Counted from the first letter of the stretch, positions 46,917 through 56,410 are shown. The stretch: 64,000 nt of DNA from Streptomyces cupreus (GCF_014257025.1 NZ_JACMSF010000008.1:1-64000); one strand, 5' to 3'. The notes: generated from the sequence alone by a model not told the origin. Program-made: numbers and translations.

Positions 46917-46932
46917 CAGACTCCAACTCTCC

Positions 46933-49900
46933 TCATCCGGCGAGGAGTTCGACCTCCGAAACGGTCGCCTCGCCGTCCAGCACCAGGCGGTACCTCTCGT
47001 AGTTACCCGGTGACCCCACCGAGAACGCCCGGGTCTGTCTGTCCCATGCGAAGGACTCACCGGTACGCCGGTCCAGGGTCGTCCACTCGGTCCCGTCCGA
47101 CGAACCCTGCAGGGTCCAGCCGGTCGGCGCCTTCGTGCGGTCCGACGAGGTCAGCGTGTACTGGACGGCCTCGGCGGCATCCGGCACCGGCAGGTCCACG
47201 GAGGTCACGGTCGCCCGAGTGGCGGAGGTGTCGTCGAACAGGGCACCCTCACCCTTCAGCACGTCCGCCCGGGGCGTGGGCACCTTGTCGTCCTGGGTGA
47301 TCGACACGGGCGCCGCGTTCTTGCCCGTGCCCCAGGACGAGGGCCGCGGGCCCATGTCGAACTCCAGGACCCCGCCCTTCGCGAGCAGCTTGTGCGGCAG
47401 CGAAGTCGACGTCCATGTCCTGCCGTTGACCTTCAGGCCCCGCACATAGACATTGCGGGCGCTGTTCCCCGGCGCCTTGACGACCAGGTCCTCACCGTTC
47501 TCCAGATGCACGGTCGCCTTGGTGAACAGCGGGGAGCCGACGGCGTATTCGCCGCTGCCCATCACCAGCGGGTAGAAGCCGAGCGCGGAGAACAGGAACC
47601 AGGCCGACTGCTCGCCGTTGTCCTCGTCGCCGTGGTAGCCCTGGCCGATCTCGCTGCCGGTGTAGAGGCGGGAGAGCACCTCGCGGACGTTCTTCTGCGC
47701 CTTCCACGGCTGCCCGGCCGCGTCGTACATGTAGACGGCGTGGTGGGCGACCTGGTTGGAGTGCCCGTACATGCCCATCCGCACGTCCCGTGCCTCGGTC
47801 ATCTCATGGATGACACCGCCGTAGGAGCCGACGAAGTCGGGGGAGGCGGTCTCCGGGGTGGAGAAGTACTCGTCGAGCTTGTCGGCGAGCTTGCTCCGGC
47901 CGCCGTAGAGGTTGGCGAGACCGCGGGAGTCCTGCGGGGCGGTGAAGGCGTAGCCCCAACCGTTGGTCTCGGTGTAGTCGTAACCCCACACACGTGGGTC
48001 GTACTTCGACGACTCGACCCGCCAGTCGCCCTTGGCGTCACGGCCCTGGAAGAAACCGGCCTGGGAATCGAAGAGGTTCACATAGTCCTGGGCGCGGTTC
48101 AGGAAGTACTCGGACTCCTCCTTGTAGCGCTTCTCGCCGGTCTTCTTGTAGAGCTCCTGGCCCATCCGCCCGATGCCGTAGTCGTTGAGGTAGCCCTCCA
48201 GCGCCCAGGACAGGCCCTCGTGGGTGTCGGTGCTGGTGTAGCCGAGGAACGGCGAGGTCGCCATGCCCTTGCGGCCCACGCCAGAGGAGGGCGGCACGAC
48301 GGTGGCGTTCTTCACGGCCGCGTCGTACGCCGACCTGGCGTCGAAGCCGACGCCCTTGACGTACGCGTCCGCGAAGGCGACGTCGGAGGAGGTGCCGGTC
48401 ATCAGGTCCGCGTACCCCGGCGAGGACCAGCGCGAGGTCCAGCCGCCGTCCTTGTACTGCTGCACGAACCCGTCGACCATCTCGCCCGCCTGAGAGGGCG
48501 TCAGCAGTGAATACGCCGGCCAGGTGGTCCGGTAGGTGTCCCAGAAGCCGTTGTTGACGTACACCTTGCCGTCCACGATCTTCGCGCCGGTGTGCGTCGG
48601 GGTGTCCGGATTCGGCATCGGCGAGAAGGGAGAGGCGTACTGGTACTTCGAACCGACCTTCTCGAAGCCGGAGTTGGGGTACAGGTACAGCCGGTACAGG
48701 CTGGAGTACAGCGTGGTCAGCTGGTCCGGGGTCGCACCCTCGACCTCCACCTTGCCGAGGATGCGGTCCCACTGGCGCTGGGCGTGGTTCTTGACGGCGT
48801 CGAAGGAGGTGCCGTCCGGGATCTCCTGGCGCAGATTGGCCTTGGCCTGGTCGACGCTGATGAGGGAGGTCGCGATCCGAAGCGTGACGGTCCGATCGTC
48901 GGCCTTGAAGCGCAGATACCCCTTGACCCCGCTGGAGTCGCCCTCGGACACCGGCTTGTCGAACTCGCCGTACACGAAGAGCCGGGTGGCCCCCGTCGAC
49001 AGCCCGGACTTCACGTCCGAGTACCCGGTGAAGGTCCCGCTGTCCTTGTCGAGGGTCAGGCCCGCCTGGTCGGTGACGTTGTCGAACAGCACGCTCGCGT
49101 CGTCGCCGGGGTAGGTGAAGCGCAGGACGGCCGCGTGGTCGGTCGGCGTCATCTCCGCCTTGAGCCCGTTCTCGAACCGCACCCCGTAGTAGTACGGCCG
49201 CGCCGTCTCGTTCTCGTGCCGGAAGGCCAGCTCACGGGCGTCCCGGCCGGTCTCCGGGGTGCCGGAGGCGGCGGACGGCATCACCTGGAAGGTCTGCCGG
49301 TCGCCCATCCAGGGGCTCGGCTCATGGCTGGCGCTGAACGCCTGGATCGTCGGCAGATTGTCCGCGTTGTTCGCGCGTGCGTAGTCGTACAGCCAGCTCA
49401 GCGAGCCCGCGTTGGTCACCGGCGTCCAGAAGTTGAAGCCGTGCGGCACGGCCGTCGCCGGGAAGTTGTTGCCGCGCGAGAAACCGCCGCTGGAGTTGGT
49501 GCCCCGGGTGGTCACCGCGTAGTCCGACAGATGGGCCTTGGGCCGTTCCCGCGGCACGTTCTTCAGCGCCACGTCGTCGATCCAGCCACGGAACTTCGCC
49601 GGGCCCTTGGGGGAGTCGTAGGCGAGAAGGATCCGGTCCACCGTCCTGCCCGCCGCGACCGACCCGATCCGCGAGACGACGTTGTTCCACTGGTTGACGT
49701 AGAGGACCTTGGAGGCCCCCTGCCCCTGCGGCGTCAGCGCGAACCCGTGCTGGTCGGTGGCCTTCAGGTCGCTGAGATACGTGCCGTCCGTGAAGGCGAG
49801 GTCCACGGAGACGTTCGTGGCGTCGTAGTCGAGATCGCCGTCGGCCATCGACGGGAAGATCCGGTACGACAGCCGGGTGTCCCGGCCGACCGCCACGTCC

Positions 49901-50718
49901 ACGTCGAAGACCTTGTTGTACGAGTACGCCCGTCCGTCCGCCGTGTGCCGCCCCGCGTACCGCAGCGCCCGCTTGCCGGTGAAGCCGGCGCCCGCCTTCG
50001 CCGTCGGCGAGCCGCTCGGGCCCCTGTCGACCAGCGAGAGCATGTCCTGCGGCACCGGCCCTTCGCCGCCGCCCGTGGAGAACTGGACGTCGGCGAGCTG
50101 GAGTATGCCGGAGGCGCCGTTGTTCCTGGTGATCTCCAGACGGAAGTGCTGGTACTCGGCCGGCTCGGCGATGTCGTACGTCTTCGTCTGGAACCGCTCG
50201 GCGAAGCTCTCATCGGAGCGGGTGTCGAGGGTCGTCCAGTTCGTGCCGTCCGCGGAGCCCTTCAGAGTCCAGTCCCTTGGGTCGCGCTCGGCGAAGTCAT
50301 TGGCCGAAGTGAGCGCGTATTTCGCCACTCTCACCGGTTTGTCCAGGTCGAACTCGACCCACCCGGTGGGCTGGAAGACCAGCCACTTGCTGCTCGGCTC
50401 ACCGTCGACGAGGTTCTCCTTCACCTCGCCGGCACCGGAGTTCTCGCCGTTCGCCCGTACGTCCGTGACATGGTCGGTCACATTGCCCGGAATGCCGGAA
50501 CTGTGCCCACCGTCCACGCCCGAGGACCGCTTCGAGCCGTCCGGCGCCTCATCAACCGTATTGAGCCAGTCCGGAGCGGGGTCGCCGCTCTCGAAGGAGG
50601 AGTCGAACTCCCGGTCGATGGTGGGGGCCTCGGGCAGGGCCACCGCCACGCCCGGTGAGCCCACCGCCAAAGCGAAGGCGGCCGTCCATGCGACCGCCGT
50701 GCCACGTCTGTGCCTCAT
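46933..50718 (-). CDS. Secreted GH92 alpha-mannosidase with discoidin-like domains
   Basis: The 1261-residue product has a signal peptide (AVAWTAAFALAVGSPGVAVA). An F5/8 type C-like domain lies at about 65-205 (WVEFDLDKPVRVAKYALTSA), followed by a jelly-roll-like segment and the GH92 catalytic core (about 430-1120). The core carries NGFWDTYRTTWPAYSLLTP, GYTSTDTHEGLSWALEGYLND and GYHGDEDNGEQSAW. The C-terminus has a second discoidin-like domain. GH92 enzymes are calcium-dependent exo-alpha-mannosidases that trim N-glycans or mannans. Start chosen for the signal peptide and GGGAGAG upstream. A LacI-type palindrome lies 26 bases upstream of the ATG. Confidence 0.92.
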   Translation of the reverse strand: MRHRRGTAVAWTAAFALAVGSPGVAVALPEAPTIDREFDSSFESGDPAPDWLNTVDEAPDGSKRSSGVDGGHSSGIPGNVTDHVTDVRANGENSGAGEVKENLVDGEPSSKWLVFQPTGWVEFDLDKPVRVAKYALTSANDFAERDPRDWTLKGSADGTNWTTLDTRSDESFAERFQTKTYDIAEPAEYQHFRLEITRNNGASGILQLADVQFSTGGGEGPVPQDMLSLVDRGPSGSPTAKAGAGFTGKRALRYAGRHTADGRAYSYNKVFDVDVAVGRDTRLSYRIFPSMADGDLDYDATNVSVDLAFTDGTYLSDLKATDQHGFALTPQGQGASKVLYVNQWNNVVSRIGSVAAGRTVDRILLAYDSPKGPAKFRGWIDDVALKNVPRERPKAHLSDYAVTTRGTNSSGGFSRGNNFPATAVPHGFNFWTPVTNAGSLSWLYDYARANNADNLPTIQAFSASHEPSPWMGDRQTFQVMPSAASGTPETGRDARELAFRHENETARPYYYGVRFENGLKAEMTPTDHAAVLRFTYPGDDASVLFDNVTDQAGLTLDKDSGTFTGYSDVKSGLSTGATRLFVYGEFDKPVSEGDSSGVKGYLRFKADDRTVTLRIATSLISVDQAKANLRQEIPDGTSFDAVKNHAQRQWDRILGKVEVEGATPDQLTTLYSSLYRLYLYPNSGFEKVGSKYQYASPFSPMPNPDTPTHTGAKIVDGKVYVNNGFWDTYRTTWPAYSLLTPSQAGEMVDGFVQQYKDGGWTSRWSSPGYADLMTGTSSDVAFADAYVKGVGFDARSAYDAAVKNATVVPPSSGVGRKGMATSPFLGYTSTDTHEGLSWALEGYLNDYGIGRMGQELYKKTGEKRYKEESEYFLNRAQDYVNLFDSQAGFFQGRDAKGDWRVESSKYDPRVWGYDYTETNGWGYAFTAPQDSRGLANLYGGRSKLADKLDEYFSTPETASPDFVGSYGGVIHEMTEARDVRMGMYGHSNQVAHHAVYMYDAAGQPWKAQKNVREVLSRLYTGSEIGQGYHGDEDNGEQSAWFLFSALGFYPLVMGSGEYAVGSPLFTKATVHLENGEDLVVKAPGNSARNVYVRGLKVNGRTWTSTSLPHKLLAKGGVLEFDMGPRPSSWGTGKNAAPVSITQDDKVPTPRADVLKGEGALFDDTSATRATVTSVDLPVPDAAEAVQYTLTSSDRTKAPTGWTLQGSSDGTEWTTLDRRTGESFAWDRQTRAFSVGSPGNYERYRLVLDGEATVSEVELLAG

Positions 50719-50741
50719 GGGCAAGCACTCTCCCTGCGCTC

Positions 50742-50757
50742 TGGACAACGTTGTCAA
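50742..50757. promoter_or_regulatory. LacI-family-type palindrome upstream of GH92
   Basis: GACAACGTTGTC (50744-50755) is a perfect 12-base palindrome with the central CG typical of LacI-family operators, within TGGACAACGTTGTCAA. It overlaps the probable promoter of the mannosidase. No LacI-family gene is in the window, so the regulator is encoded elsewhere. Confidence 0.6.
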
Positions 50758-51079
50758 CTTGGTGCGCAAGGATTAGTTGTGGCTCAAGTCGCCTGTTGTG
50801 TCAAGGGCGTTGGCCGTGGCATTCGGGGGTGATGGCGGGGATTTTTCCGCCGGGCGGCGCACAGCCCGCTCATATTTCCGAGAGGTCTCAACTCGGAAAA
50901 GACCCATGGCCAACCTTGCATTCGATCTTGCTCAGCTGGCGGGAAGTGGACTATACCTGTCGGCGTCCGCGTAGTCGTTTGCCGATGGCGGGTGGTGTGG
51001 GCAACGGATGGTTTGCCGTGCCTGAACGCACCAACCACCGTGTTCTGTCTGATCCGGTCCCATCACGTACGAAGCAGTT

Positions 51080-51218
51080 CCCGCCCGACCTGTACGTCCT
51101 AGCTTGGCCGAACTGCGGTGCCGGAGAGGTTCCGGTTCACCGCCTGAGTCCTGAAGGCGAGGACTTGAGCGTGACTCCGCCCACTGCTGGAACAGCGAAC
51201 TTCCTGTGCCGTCGCCGA
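51080..51218 (-). ncRNA. Candidate omega RNA / right end of the IS200/IS605 element
   Basis: Immediately 3' of tnpB on the minus strand are two hairpins. AGTCCT...AGGACT spans 51147-51165, and CCGGA...TCCGG spans 51121-51135. TnpB elements express a structured omega RNA from this end that guides the nuclease. The exact boundary is not determined; nothing else is visible from 50780 to 51080. Confidence 0.45.
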
Positions 51219-52424
51219 CTAGGCGGCGGCGCAGAGGGCCAGCCCGGCCCTGTTGAGGACGTTCAATGCGCCGACATGGTCCGCGTTGGCGGCGAAGCCG
51301 CATGCTCGGCACTCGAACTTCGCTTGGCTGGTGCGGTTCTCCTTGGCGACGTGCCCACACTCGGGGCAGGTGCGGGAGGTGTTGTGGGCGTCCACTGGGA
51401 TCACGCGGCGACCGGCGCTCTCAGCCTTGTTCGCCAGGATTCCGAGGAACATCCCCCAACCCGCATCCAGGATGCTGCGGTTCAGACCGGCTTTGGCGGC
51501 GGCCCTGTTCGGAAGGAAGACACCGTTGCGATTGGGGTCGGGCTTGGGCGCCGGCGTCTTGGTCATGCCCGCCATGTTCAGTTTCTCGTGGCCGATCACG
51601 TCGTGCTTTCGCACGAGTGCGTTCGCCGTCTTGTGGTGATGGTCGAGTCGCTGCCGCCGGACCCTCGCATGCAACTTGGCGACCTTCCGAGCCGCAGCCC
51701 GGTGCTTCTTGGTCCGGCGTTTCGTGTGCTTGGGGAAGGTGTCCAAAAGTCGCTGTGCCTCCGCCAGCTCTTGGGCGGACTTCTCCAGAAAGCGTGGGTT
51801 GGCGACGTGAATGCCGCTCGAGTCGGTGAAGAAATGCACCGTGCCCATGTCGATGCCGACGATCGATCCTGTGGCTGGAAGCGGCTCGGCGGGCACGTCG
51901 TCACAGGCGAGGATCACGTACCAGCGACGGCCTTCACGCTTGACGCTCACCGTTTTCACCCGACCCAGTACAGGTCGGTGCTGATGGACCCGGACATGTC
52001 CGACGCCTTGCAGGCGTACACGAGTCTGCACGTCGTGTGGGGCGGAATCCCAGCGGCAGCCGTCGCCGTTCTTCGGGAACTCAACCGTATCGAAGTGTCC
52101 AACGCCCTTGAACCTTGGGTATCCGGCCTTCTCGCCTTTCTTGATACGACTGAAGAACGCGGCGAACGCTTTGTTCAGCCGGCGAAGTGTTGCCTGCTGG
52201 GAGGAGAACGACCAGCGCGCCTGGTCGGGATCGGAGGCGCGGATCTCCGAGAGCTGGGCCGATTGCTGCCCGTAGCTGATGCTCGTCTTCGACGGGTGCC
52301 GGTAGGCGTCGCGCCGTTCCTGGAGAGCGGCGTTGTACAGGGTGCAGTGCCCTCGGAGCATGTCCCGGAGCGCCTGTTCCTGACGCAGGGTGGGGCGGAG
52401 AAGGAATTTGTAGGCACGCCTCAA
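51219..52424 (-). CDS. tnpB: TnpB RNA-guided nuclease (OrfB)
   Basis: The 401-residue TnpB starts at TTG 52424 overlapping the tnpA stop (TTGA). RuvC-type catalytic residues are all present: Asp192 (GSIVGIDMGT), Glu280 (DVIGHEKLNM) and Asp382 (ANADHVGAL). The zinc ribbon Cys353, 356, 372 and 375 (CPECG...CRACG) is also intact. The N-terminal HTH/REC-like part begins RRAYKFLLRPT. TnpB, the ancestor of Cas12, promotes element retention by cutting empty donor sites under omega RNA guidance. The gene appears functional. Confidence 0.9.
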   Translation of the reverse strand: MRRAYKFLLRPTLRQEQALRDMLRGHCTLYNAALQERRDAYRHPSKTSISYGQQSAQLSEIRASDPDQARWSFSSQQATLRRLNKAFAAFFSRIKKGEKAGYPRFKGVGHFDTVEFPKNGDGCRWDSAPHDVQTRVRLQGVGHVRVHQHRPVLGRVKTVSVKREGRRWYVILACDDVPAEPLPATGSIVGIDMGTVHFFTDSSGIHVANPRFLEKSAQELAEAQRLLDTFPKHTKRRTKKHRAAARKVAKLHARVRRQRLDHHHKTANALVRKHDVIGHEKLNMAGMTKTPAPKPDPNRNGVFLPNRAAAKAGLNRSILDAGWGMFLGILANKAESAGRRVIPVDAHNTSRTCPECGHVAKENRTSQAKFECRACGFAANADHVGALNVLNRAGLALCAAA

Positions 52425-52870
52425 GGGATCGCCTCCTGGTCCTCCTTGAGGGGGCGTTCCCACTGCGTATCGATGTACTGCTGCACTGTCTTCGCCGAGA
52501 CGGCGCCGACCGAGGCGGCGAAGTACGACGACGACCACAGTGTGGGCAAGCGGCTCTTGAGGTGCGGGAATTCTTCCCGTAGCACGCGGGAGGTGAGGCC
52601 TTTGAACTGGTTGGCCACATGTAAGGCCGACGCCTTCGGATCGTGCTTGACGAACAGATGGACATGGTCAGGCAACACATCGAGCGCCATGATTTGCCAC
52701 CCCCGTTCGTCGGCCTTCTGCTCGATCAGTTCTCGAAGACGTTCCGCGACCCGGCCGTCGAGGACTGGTCTGCGGTACTTCGAGCACCACACCACATGCA
52801 GCCCGAGGTCGTACACGCCGCCAGAGAACCGGCGAGCCTTCTTGGGTGCAGACACGTGATCAATATACAC
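52421..52870 (-). CDS. tnpA: IS200/IS605 Y1 transposase TnpA
   Basis: The 149-residue HUH-type transposase contains DLGLHVVWCSKYRRPVL, the HUH motif in LPDHVHLFV (His69, His71), and the nucleophilic Tyr132 in TVQQYIDTQ. It excises and inserts the element as single-stranded DNA. A GTG at about 52855 could be the true start. It is intact, so the copy may still be mobile. Confidence 0.88.
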   Translation of the reverse strand: MYIDHVSAPKKARRFSGGVYDLGLHVVWCSKYRRPVLDGRVAERLRELIEQKADERGWQIMALDVLPDHVHLFVKHDPKASALHVANQFKGLTSRVLREEFPHLKSRLPTLWSSSYFAASVGAVSAKTVQQYIDTQWERPLKEDQEAIP

Positions 52871-52873
52871 ATG

Positions 52874-52890
52874 CCGCAGGTCTACTGCGG
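52874..52890. repeat. Left-end subterminal hairpin of the IS element
   Basis: CCGCAG and CTGCGG form a perfect six-base stem around GTCTA, 4 bases beyond the start of tnpA. Y1 transposases recognise such hairpins at the element ends. A further hairpin TCCGG...CCGGA at about 52897-52914 lies just outside. Confidence 0.6.
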
Positions 52891-52999
52891 GTCATCTCCG
52901 GGAACATTGCCGGAGTGATGTTGCGGCGCTTCGCACCGCACGGCCAGGATTCGATTCCACTGCCGGCCCAAGTCGGCGGTCTCCTTGAAAGCAGGTCTG

Positions 53000-54451
53000 A
53001 TGGAATCCACTTCCGACGTCCGCAGCAGCTCAGAAGATGTAGGCCGCCGCGATGTGATCAAGCGCTCTGCCGCACTCGGCCTGATCTCCGTGCCGACGAT
53101 GAGCTTCCTGTCCGCGTGCGCCAGCAGCGGGGGAGGCGACGAGGACAAGGCCGAAACGGGCAAGAAGACCGCGAAGAACCCGCTCGGCGTCAATGACACC
53201 GCGCAGATGGAATTCGTGCTGTTCGACGGCGGCTTCGGCAAGGAGTATGCCGAGGACGCCGTGAAGATCTACGAGACGAACTTCCCCAAGGCCAAGGTGA
53301 AATTCTCCGCGACGCAGAAGATCCAGTCCACGCTCCAGCCCCGCTTCAACCAGGGCACCCCGCCGGACCTCATCGACAACTCCGGTGCCGAGCAGATGGA
53401 TATGGGCGTCCTCTCCAGCAAGAACCAGCTCGCCGACCTCACGCCGCTGCTGGACGCCCCGTCGTACGACGACCCGAACAAGAAGGTCCGCGACACGCTG
53501 CGCCCCGGCATCGTGGAGATGGGCCAGCTGGACGGCGACCCGGTCTGGATCATGTACTACGCCTACACGGTGTACGGCGTCTGGTACTCCCAGAAGGCCC
53601 TGGACTCGCTCGACGAGCAGTACCCCGAGACCTGGGACCAGATGCTCGCGGTCTGCGAGAAGGCCAAGAAGAAGGGCATAGCGGGCTGGACGTATGCGGG
53701 CAAATACCCGTACTACCTCCCCTTCTCGCTCTACCCGATGATCGGCAAGGTCGGCGGTGTCGAGGTCCTCGACGCCATCGACAACCTGGAGCCGAACGCC
53801 TGGAAGCACCCGGCGGTCAAGGCGTGCTTCGACGCCTATTACGAGCTCTATCAGAAGGGCTACGTCCTCAAGGGCACCCCGGGTCTGGACCACATCCAGT
53901 CGCAGACCGCATGGGCCCAGGGCAAGGCGCTGTTCATCCCGAACGGCTCCTGGGTGGAGAACGAGTCGGCGAATGTCATCCCGGACGACTTCGACCTCGC
54001 AGTCTCCGCTCCCACCGGCATCGACAGCTCCGACAAGCTGCCCTTCGGCACCATCTGGGCGTCCGGCGGTGAGCCGTTCATCGTCCCGGCCAAGGCGAAG
54101 AACGGCGCGGGCGGCATGGAGCAGCTGCGCATAATGCTGAGCGAGGCGTCCTCGAAAAACTTCACGTCCAAGGTCAAGTCGCTCACCGCCTACAACGGCG
54201 GCACCGACGGCATCACCCTCACCCCGGGCCTCAAGTCCGGGGTCGCCGCGCTGGAGAAGGCCGGCGAGAACGTCGTGAATCCACGTATGCAGGACTGGTA
54301 TGTGCAACTGCAGAAGGAGCAGATTGGTGTGGCTGGCCTTGGCGAGATGATGGCCGGCCGGCTCACGCCGGCGGAGGCCATCAAGAAGATCCAGGACTTC
54401 GCCGACGCGACCGCCAAGGACTCGTCGATCAAGCACTACAAGCATCAGTAG
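53000..54451 (+). CDS. ngcE: Solute-binding lipoprotein of GlcNAc/chitobiose-type ABC transporter
   Basis: The 483-residue product has a twin-arginine lipoprotein signal (GRRDVIKRSAALGL, lipobox LSAC with Cys40) and an extracellular carbohydrate-binding fold (FDGGFGKEYAEDAVKIYET, GTPPDLIDNSGAEQMDMG, AQGKALFIPNGSWVENE). It closely resembles NgcE, the N-acetylglucosamine/N,N'-diacetylchitobiose binding protein of Streptomyces. It is the first gene of ngcEFG; the usual MsiK-type ATPase is encoded elsewhere. The IS element just upstream probably displaced the native promoter. Confidence 0.87.
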   Translation: MESTSDVRSSSEDVGRRDVIKRSAALGLISVPTMSFLSACASSGGGDEDKAETGKKTAKNPLGVNDTAQMEFVLFDGGFGKEYAEDAVKIYETNFPKAKVKFSATQKIQSTLQPRFNQGTPPDLIDNSGAEQMDMGVLSSKNQLADLTPLLDAPSYDDPNKKVRDTLRPGIVEMGQLDGDPVWIMYYAYTVYGVWYSQKALDSLDEQYPETWDQMLAVCEKAKKKGIAGWTYAGKYPYYLPFSLYPMIGKVGGVEVLDAIDNLEPNAWKHPAVKACFDAYYELYQKGYVLKGTPGLDHIQSQTAWAQGKALFIPNGSWVENESANVIPDDFDLAVSAPTGIDSSDKLPFGTIWASGGEPFIVPAKAKNGAGGMEQLRIMLSEASSKNFTSKVKSLTAYNGGTDGITLTPGLKSGVAALEKAGENVVNPRMQDWYVQLQKEQIGVAGLGEMMAGRLTPAEAIKKIQDFADATAKDSSIKHYKHQ

Positions 54452-54509
54452 GTCAGGTGAGGATCCGTCACCAGCGGCGGCACCCGCGCACAGAACGGGG
54501 TCGATAGCA

Positions 54510-55436
54510 ATGCAGCACGGCAAGTACCGGTTCATCGTGGGGTTCCTGGCGGTACCCCTGGGGCTGTACACGCTTTTCGTCGTCTGGCCGTTCATCCAGT
54601 CCATCTACTACTCGTTCACGGACTGGACGGGGCTGAGCCCCGACTTCAAGATGGTCGGCTTCGACAACTACGAAAGGATGCTGGACGACGACATCTTCTG
54701 GAAGTCGTTGCAGCACAGCCTGTTGTTCGCGTTGCTGCTGCCGCTGGTGACGATCAGCCTGGCGCTGTTCTTCGCCTTCATGATCAACGTGGGCGGGCGG
54801 AAGAGGAGGGGCGGCCCGGTGATCACCGGTGTCCGCGGCTCCTCGTTCTACAAGATCGTCTATTTCTTCCCGCAGGTGCTGTCGATCGCGATCGTCGCCC
54901 TCTTGTTCGCCTTCGCATATAACCCGGACAGCGGCGCGATCAACTCGATCCTGCGCGGGATCGGCCTCGACAGCGTCCAGCCGCTCTGGCTCGGCGACCC
55001 GAACCTCGCGCTGTGGGCCGTGATGGCGGTGCTGGTGTGGTCCACGGTCGGCTTCTTCGTGGTCCTCTTCTCCGCGGGCATGGCCTCGATCCCGGCGGAT
55101 CTGTACGAGGCCGCGCTGCTCGACGGCGCCAACCGGAGCACCACGTTCTTCCGGATCACGCTGCCGCTGCTCTGGGATACCGTGCAGTCCGGCTGGGTCT
55201 ACATGGGCATTCTCGCCCTGGGCGCCGAGTCGTTCGCGGTCGTACAGATCATGACGACCGGGCCCGGCGGTCCCGACTACTCGACCACCGTCATGGTCCT
55301 TTACGTGTACCAGAAGGCGTTCCGTGACGGGCAGGCCGCCTACGCCACGACCATCGGCGTCGCCCTGCTCATCGTCACGCTGGCGTTCGCCGCCGTCGTG
55401 ATGCGGCTGGGTCGGCGCGAGCGGCTGGAGTACTGA
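54510..55436 (+). CDS. ngcF: Sugar ABC transporter permease NgcF-like
   Basis: The 308-residue permease has six predicted membrane helices (for example FIVGFLAVPLGLYTLFVVWP near the N-terminus). The EAA loop is YEAALLDGANRSTTFFRITLPLLW, which contacts the ATPase. It belongs to the MalF-type CUT1 family. It follows ngcE by 58 bases and precedes ngcG by four. Confidence 0.87.
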   Translation: MQHGKYRFIVGFLAVPLGLYTLFVVWPFIQSIYYSFTDWTGLSPDFKMVGFDNYERMLDDDIFWKSLQHSLLFALLLPLVTISLALFFAFMINVGGRKRRGGPVITGVRGSSFYKIVYFFPQVLSIAIVALLFAFAYNPDSGAINSILRGIGLDSVQPLWLGDPNLALWAVMAVLVWSTVGFFVVLFSAGMASIPADLYEAALLDGANRSTTFFRITLPLLWDTVQSGWVYMGILALGAESFAVVQIMTTGPGGPDYSTTVMVLYVYQKAFRDGQAAYATTIGVALLIVTLAFAAVVMRLGRRERLEY

Positions 55437-55440
55437 CCAG

Positions 55441-56358
55441 ATGAAGACGACCGAGACCTCCGCCCCGGCCGAGTCCGGTGTGCCCGTCGGCAAGACCGGT
55501 GATCCGGCCGGTGCGCCCTCCAAGGAGAAGAAGGAAGGCACCGTCCTCAACGTCTTCTCCCACGGCGTCCTGATCATCTGGGCGTTCATGGTGGTCATGC
55601 CGCTGCTGTGGGCAGTCATGACGTCCTTCAAGGACGACGCCTCCATCTTCAGCTCACCCTGGTCGCTGCCGGACAAGCTGCGCTTCGACAACTGGTCGCG
55701 GGCCTGGACCGAGGCCAACATGAGCGACTACTTCCTCAACACCGTCCTGGTGGTGGGGGGTTCGCTCATCGGTACGCTGGTGCTGGGCTCGATGGCGGCC
55801 TATGCGCTGGCCCGCTTCGACTTCCCGGGAAACCGGTTCATCTACTACCTGTTCATCGGCGGCATGAGCTTCCCGATCATGCTGGCGCTGGTTCCGCTGT
55901 TCTACGTCGTGAACAACATGGGCCTGCTGAACACGATCCACGGGCTGATCCTGGTCTACATCGCCTACTCGCTCCCGTTCACGGTCTTCTTCCTGACCGC
56001 TTTCTTCCGCACCCTGCCGACCTCGGTGGCGGAGGCGGCCTTCGTGGACGGGGCGTCGCACTCCAGGACGTTCTTCCAGATCATGCTGCCGATGGCCAAG
56101 CCTGGCCTGGTCAGCGTGGGCATCTTCAACTTCCTGGGCCAGTGGAACCAGTACATGCTGCCGACGGTCCTCAACACCGACCCGGACAAGCGCGTCCTCA
56201 CCCAGGGCCTGGTCCAGCTCGCGGTCAGCCAGGGCTACAAGGGCGACTGGTCGGGCCTGTTCGCGGGCCTGGTGATGGCGATGCTGCCGGTGCTCGCCGC
56301 GTACATCGTCTTCCAGCGACAGGTGGTGCAGGGGCTGACGGCGGGCGCCCTGAAGTAA
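55441..56358 (+). CDS. ngcG: Sugar ABC transporter permease NgcG-like
   Basis: The 305-residue MalG-type permease has a charged N-terminus, six helices (LIIWAFMVVMPLLWAVM first) and the EAA loop VAEAAFVDGASHSRTFFQIMLPMAKPG. Together with NgcF it forms the membrane channel for aminosugar oligomers. A weak GC-rich hairpin (56383-56410) follows the stop. Confidence 0.87.
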   Translation: MKTTETSAPAESGVPVGKTGDPAGAPSKEKKEGTVLNVFSHGVLIIWAFMVVMPLLWAVMTSFKDDASIFSSPWSLPDKLRFDNWSRAWTEANMSDYFLNTVLVVGGSLIGTLVLGSMAAYALARFDFPGNRFIYYLFIGGMSFPIMLALVPLFYVVNNMGLLNTIHGLILVYIAYSLPFTVFFLTAFFRTLPTSVAEAAFVDGASHSRTFFQIMLPMAKPGLVSVGIFNFLGQWNQYMLPTVLNTDPDKRVLTQGLVQLAVSQGYKGDWSGLFAGLVMAMLPVLAAYIVFQRQVVQGLTAGALK

Positions 56359-56382
56359 CGCTCCGAAACCAGTTGTGAGCGC

Positions 56383-56410
56383 GCCGCCCCCGGTCCTCGG
56401 GGGTGGCGGC
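56383..56410 (+). terminator. Probable terminator after ngcG
   Basis: GCCGCCCCC (56383-56391) pairs with GGGGGTGGCGGC-type sequence (56399-56410) 25 bases past the ngcG stop. It has no U-tract, which is common in Streptomyces. Confidence 0.5.

Larger units (their letters stand above)
51080..52895 (-). mobile_element. IS200/IS605-family insertion sequence (tnpA + tnpB)
   Basis: The element carries an overlapping tnpA-tnpB pair and has no long terminal inverted repeats. It has a subterminal hairpin outside tnpA (CCGCAG-GTCTA-CTGCGG, 52874-52890), as expected for single-strand Y1 transposition, plus hairpins beyond tnpB. Ends are approximate. It lies between GH92 and ngcE, with the tnpA end about 100 bases from the ngcE ATG. 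Confidence 0.8.
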
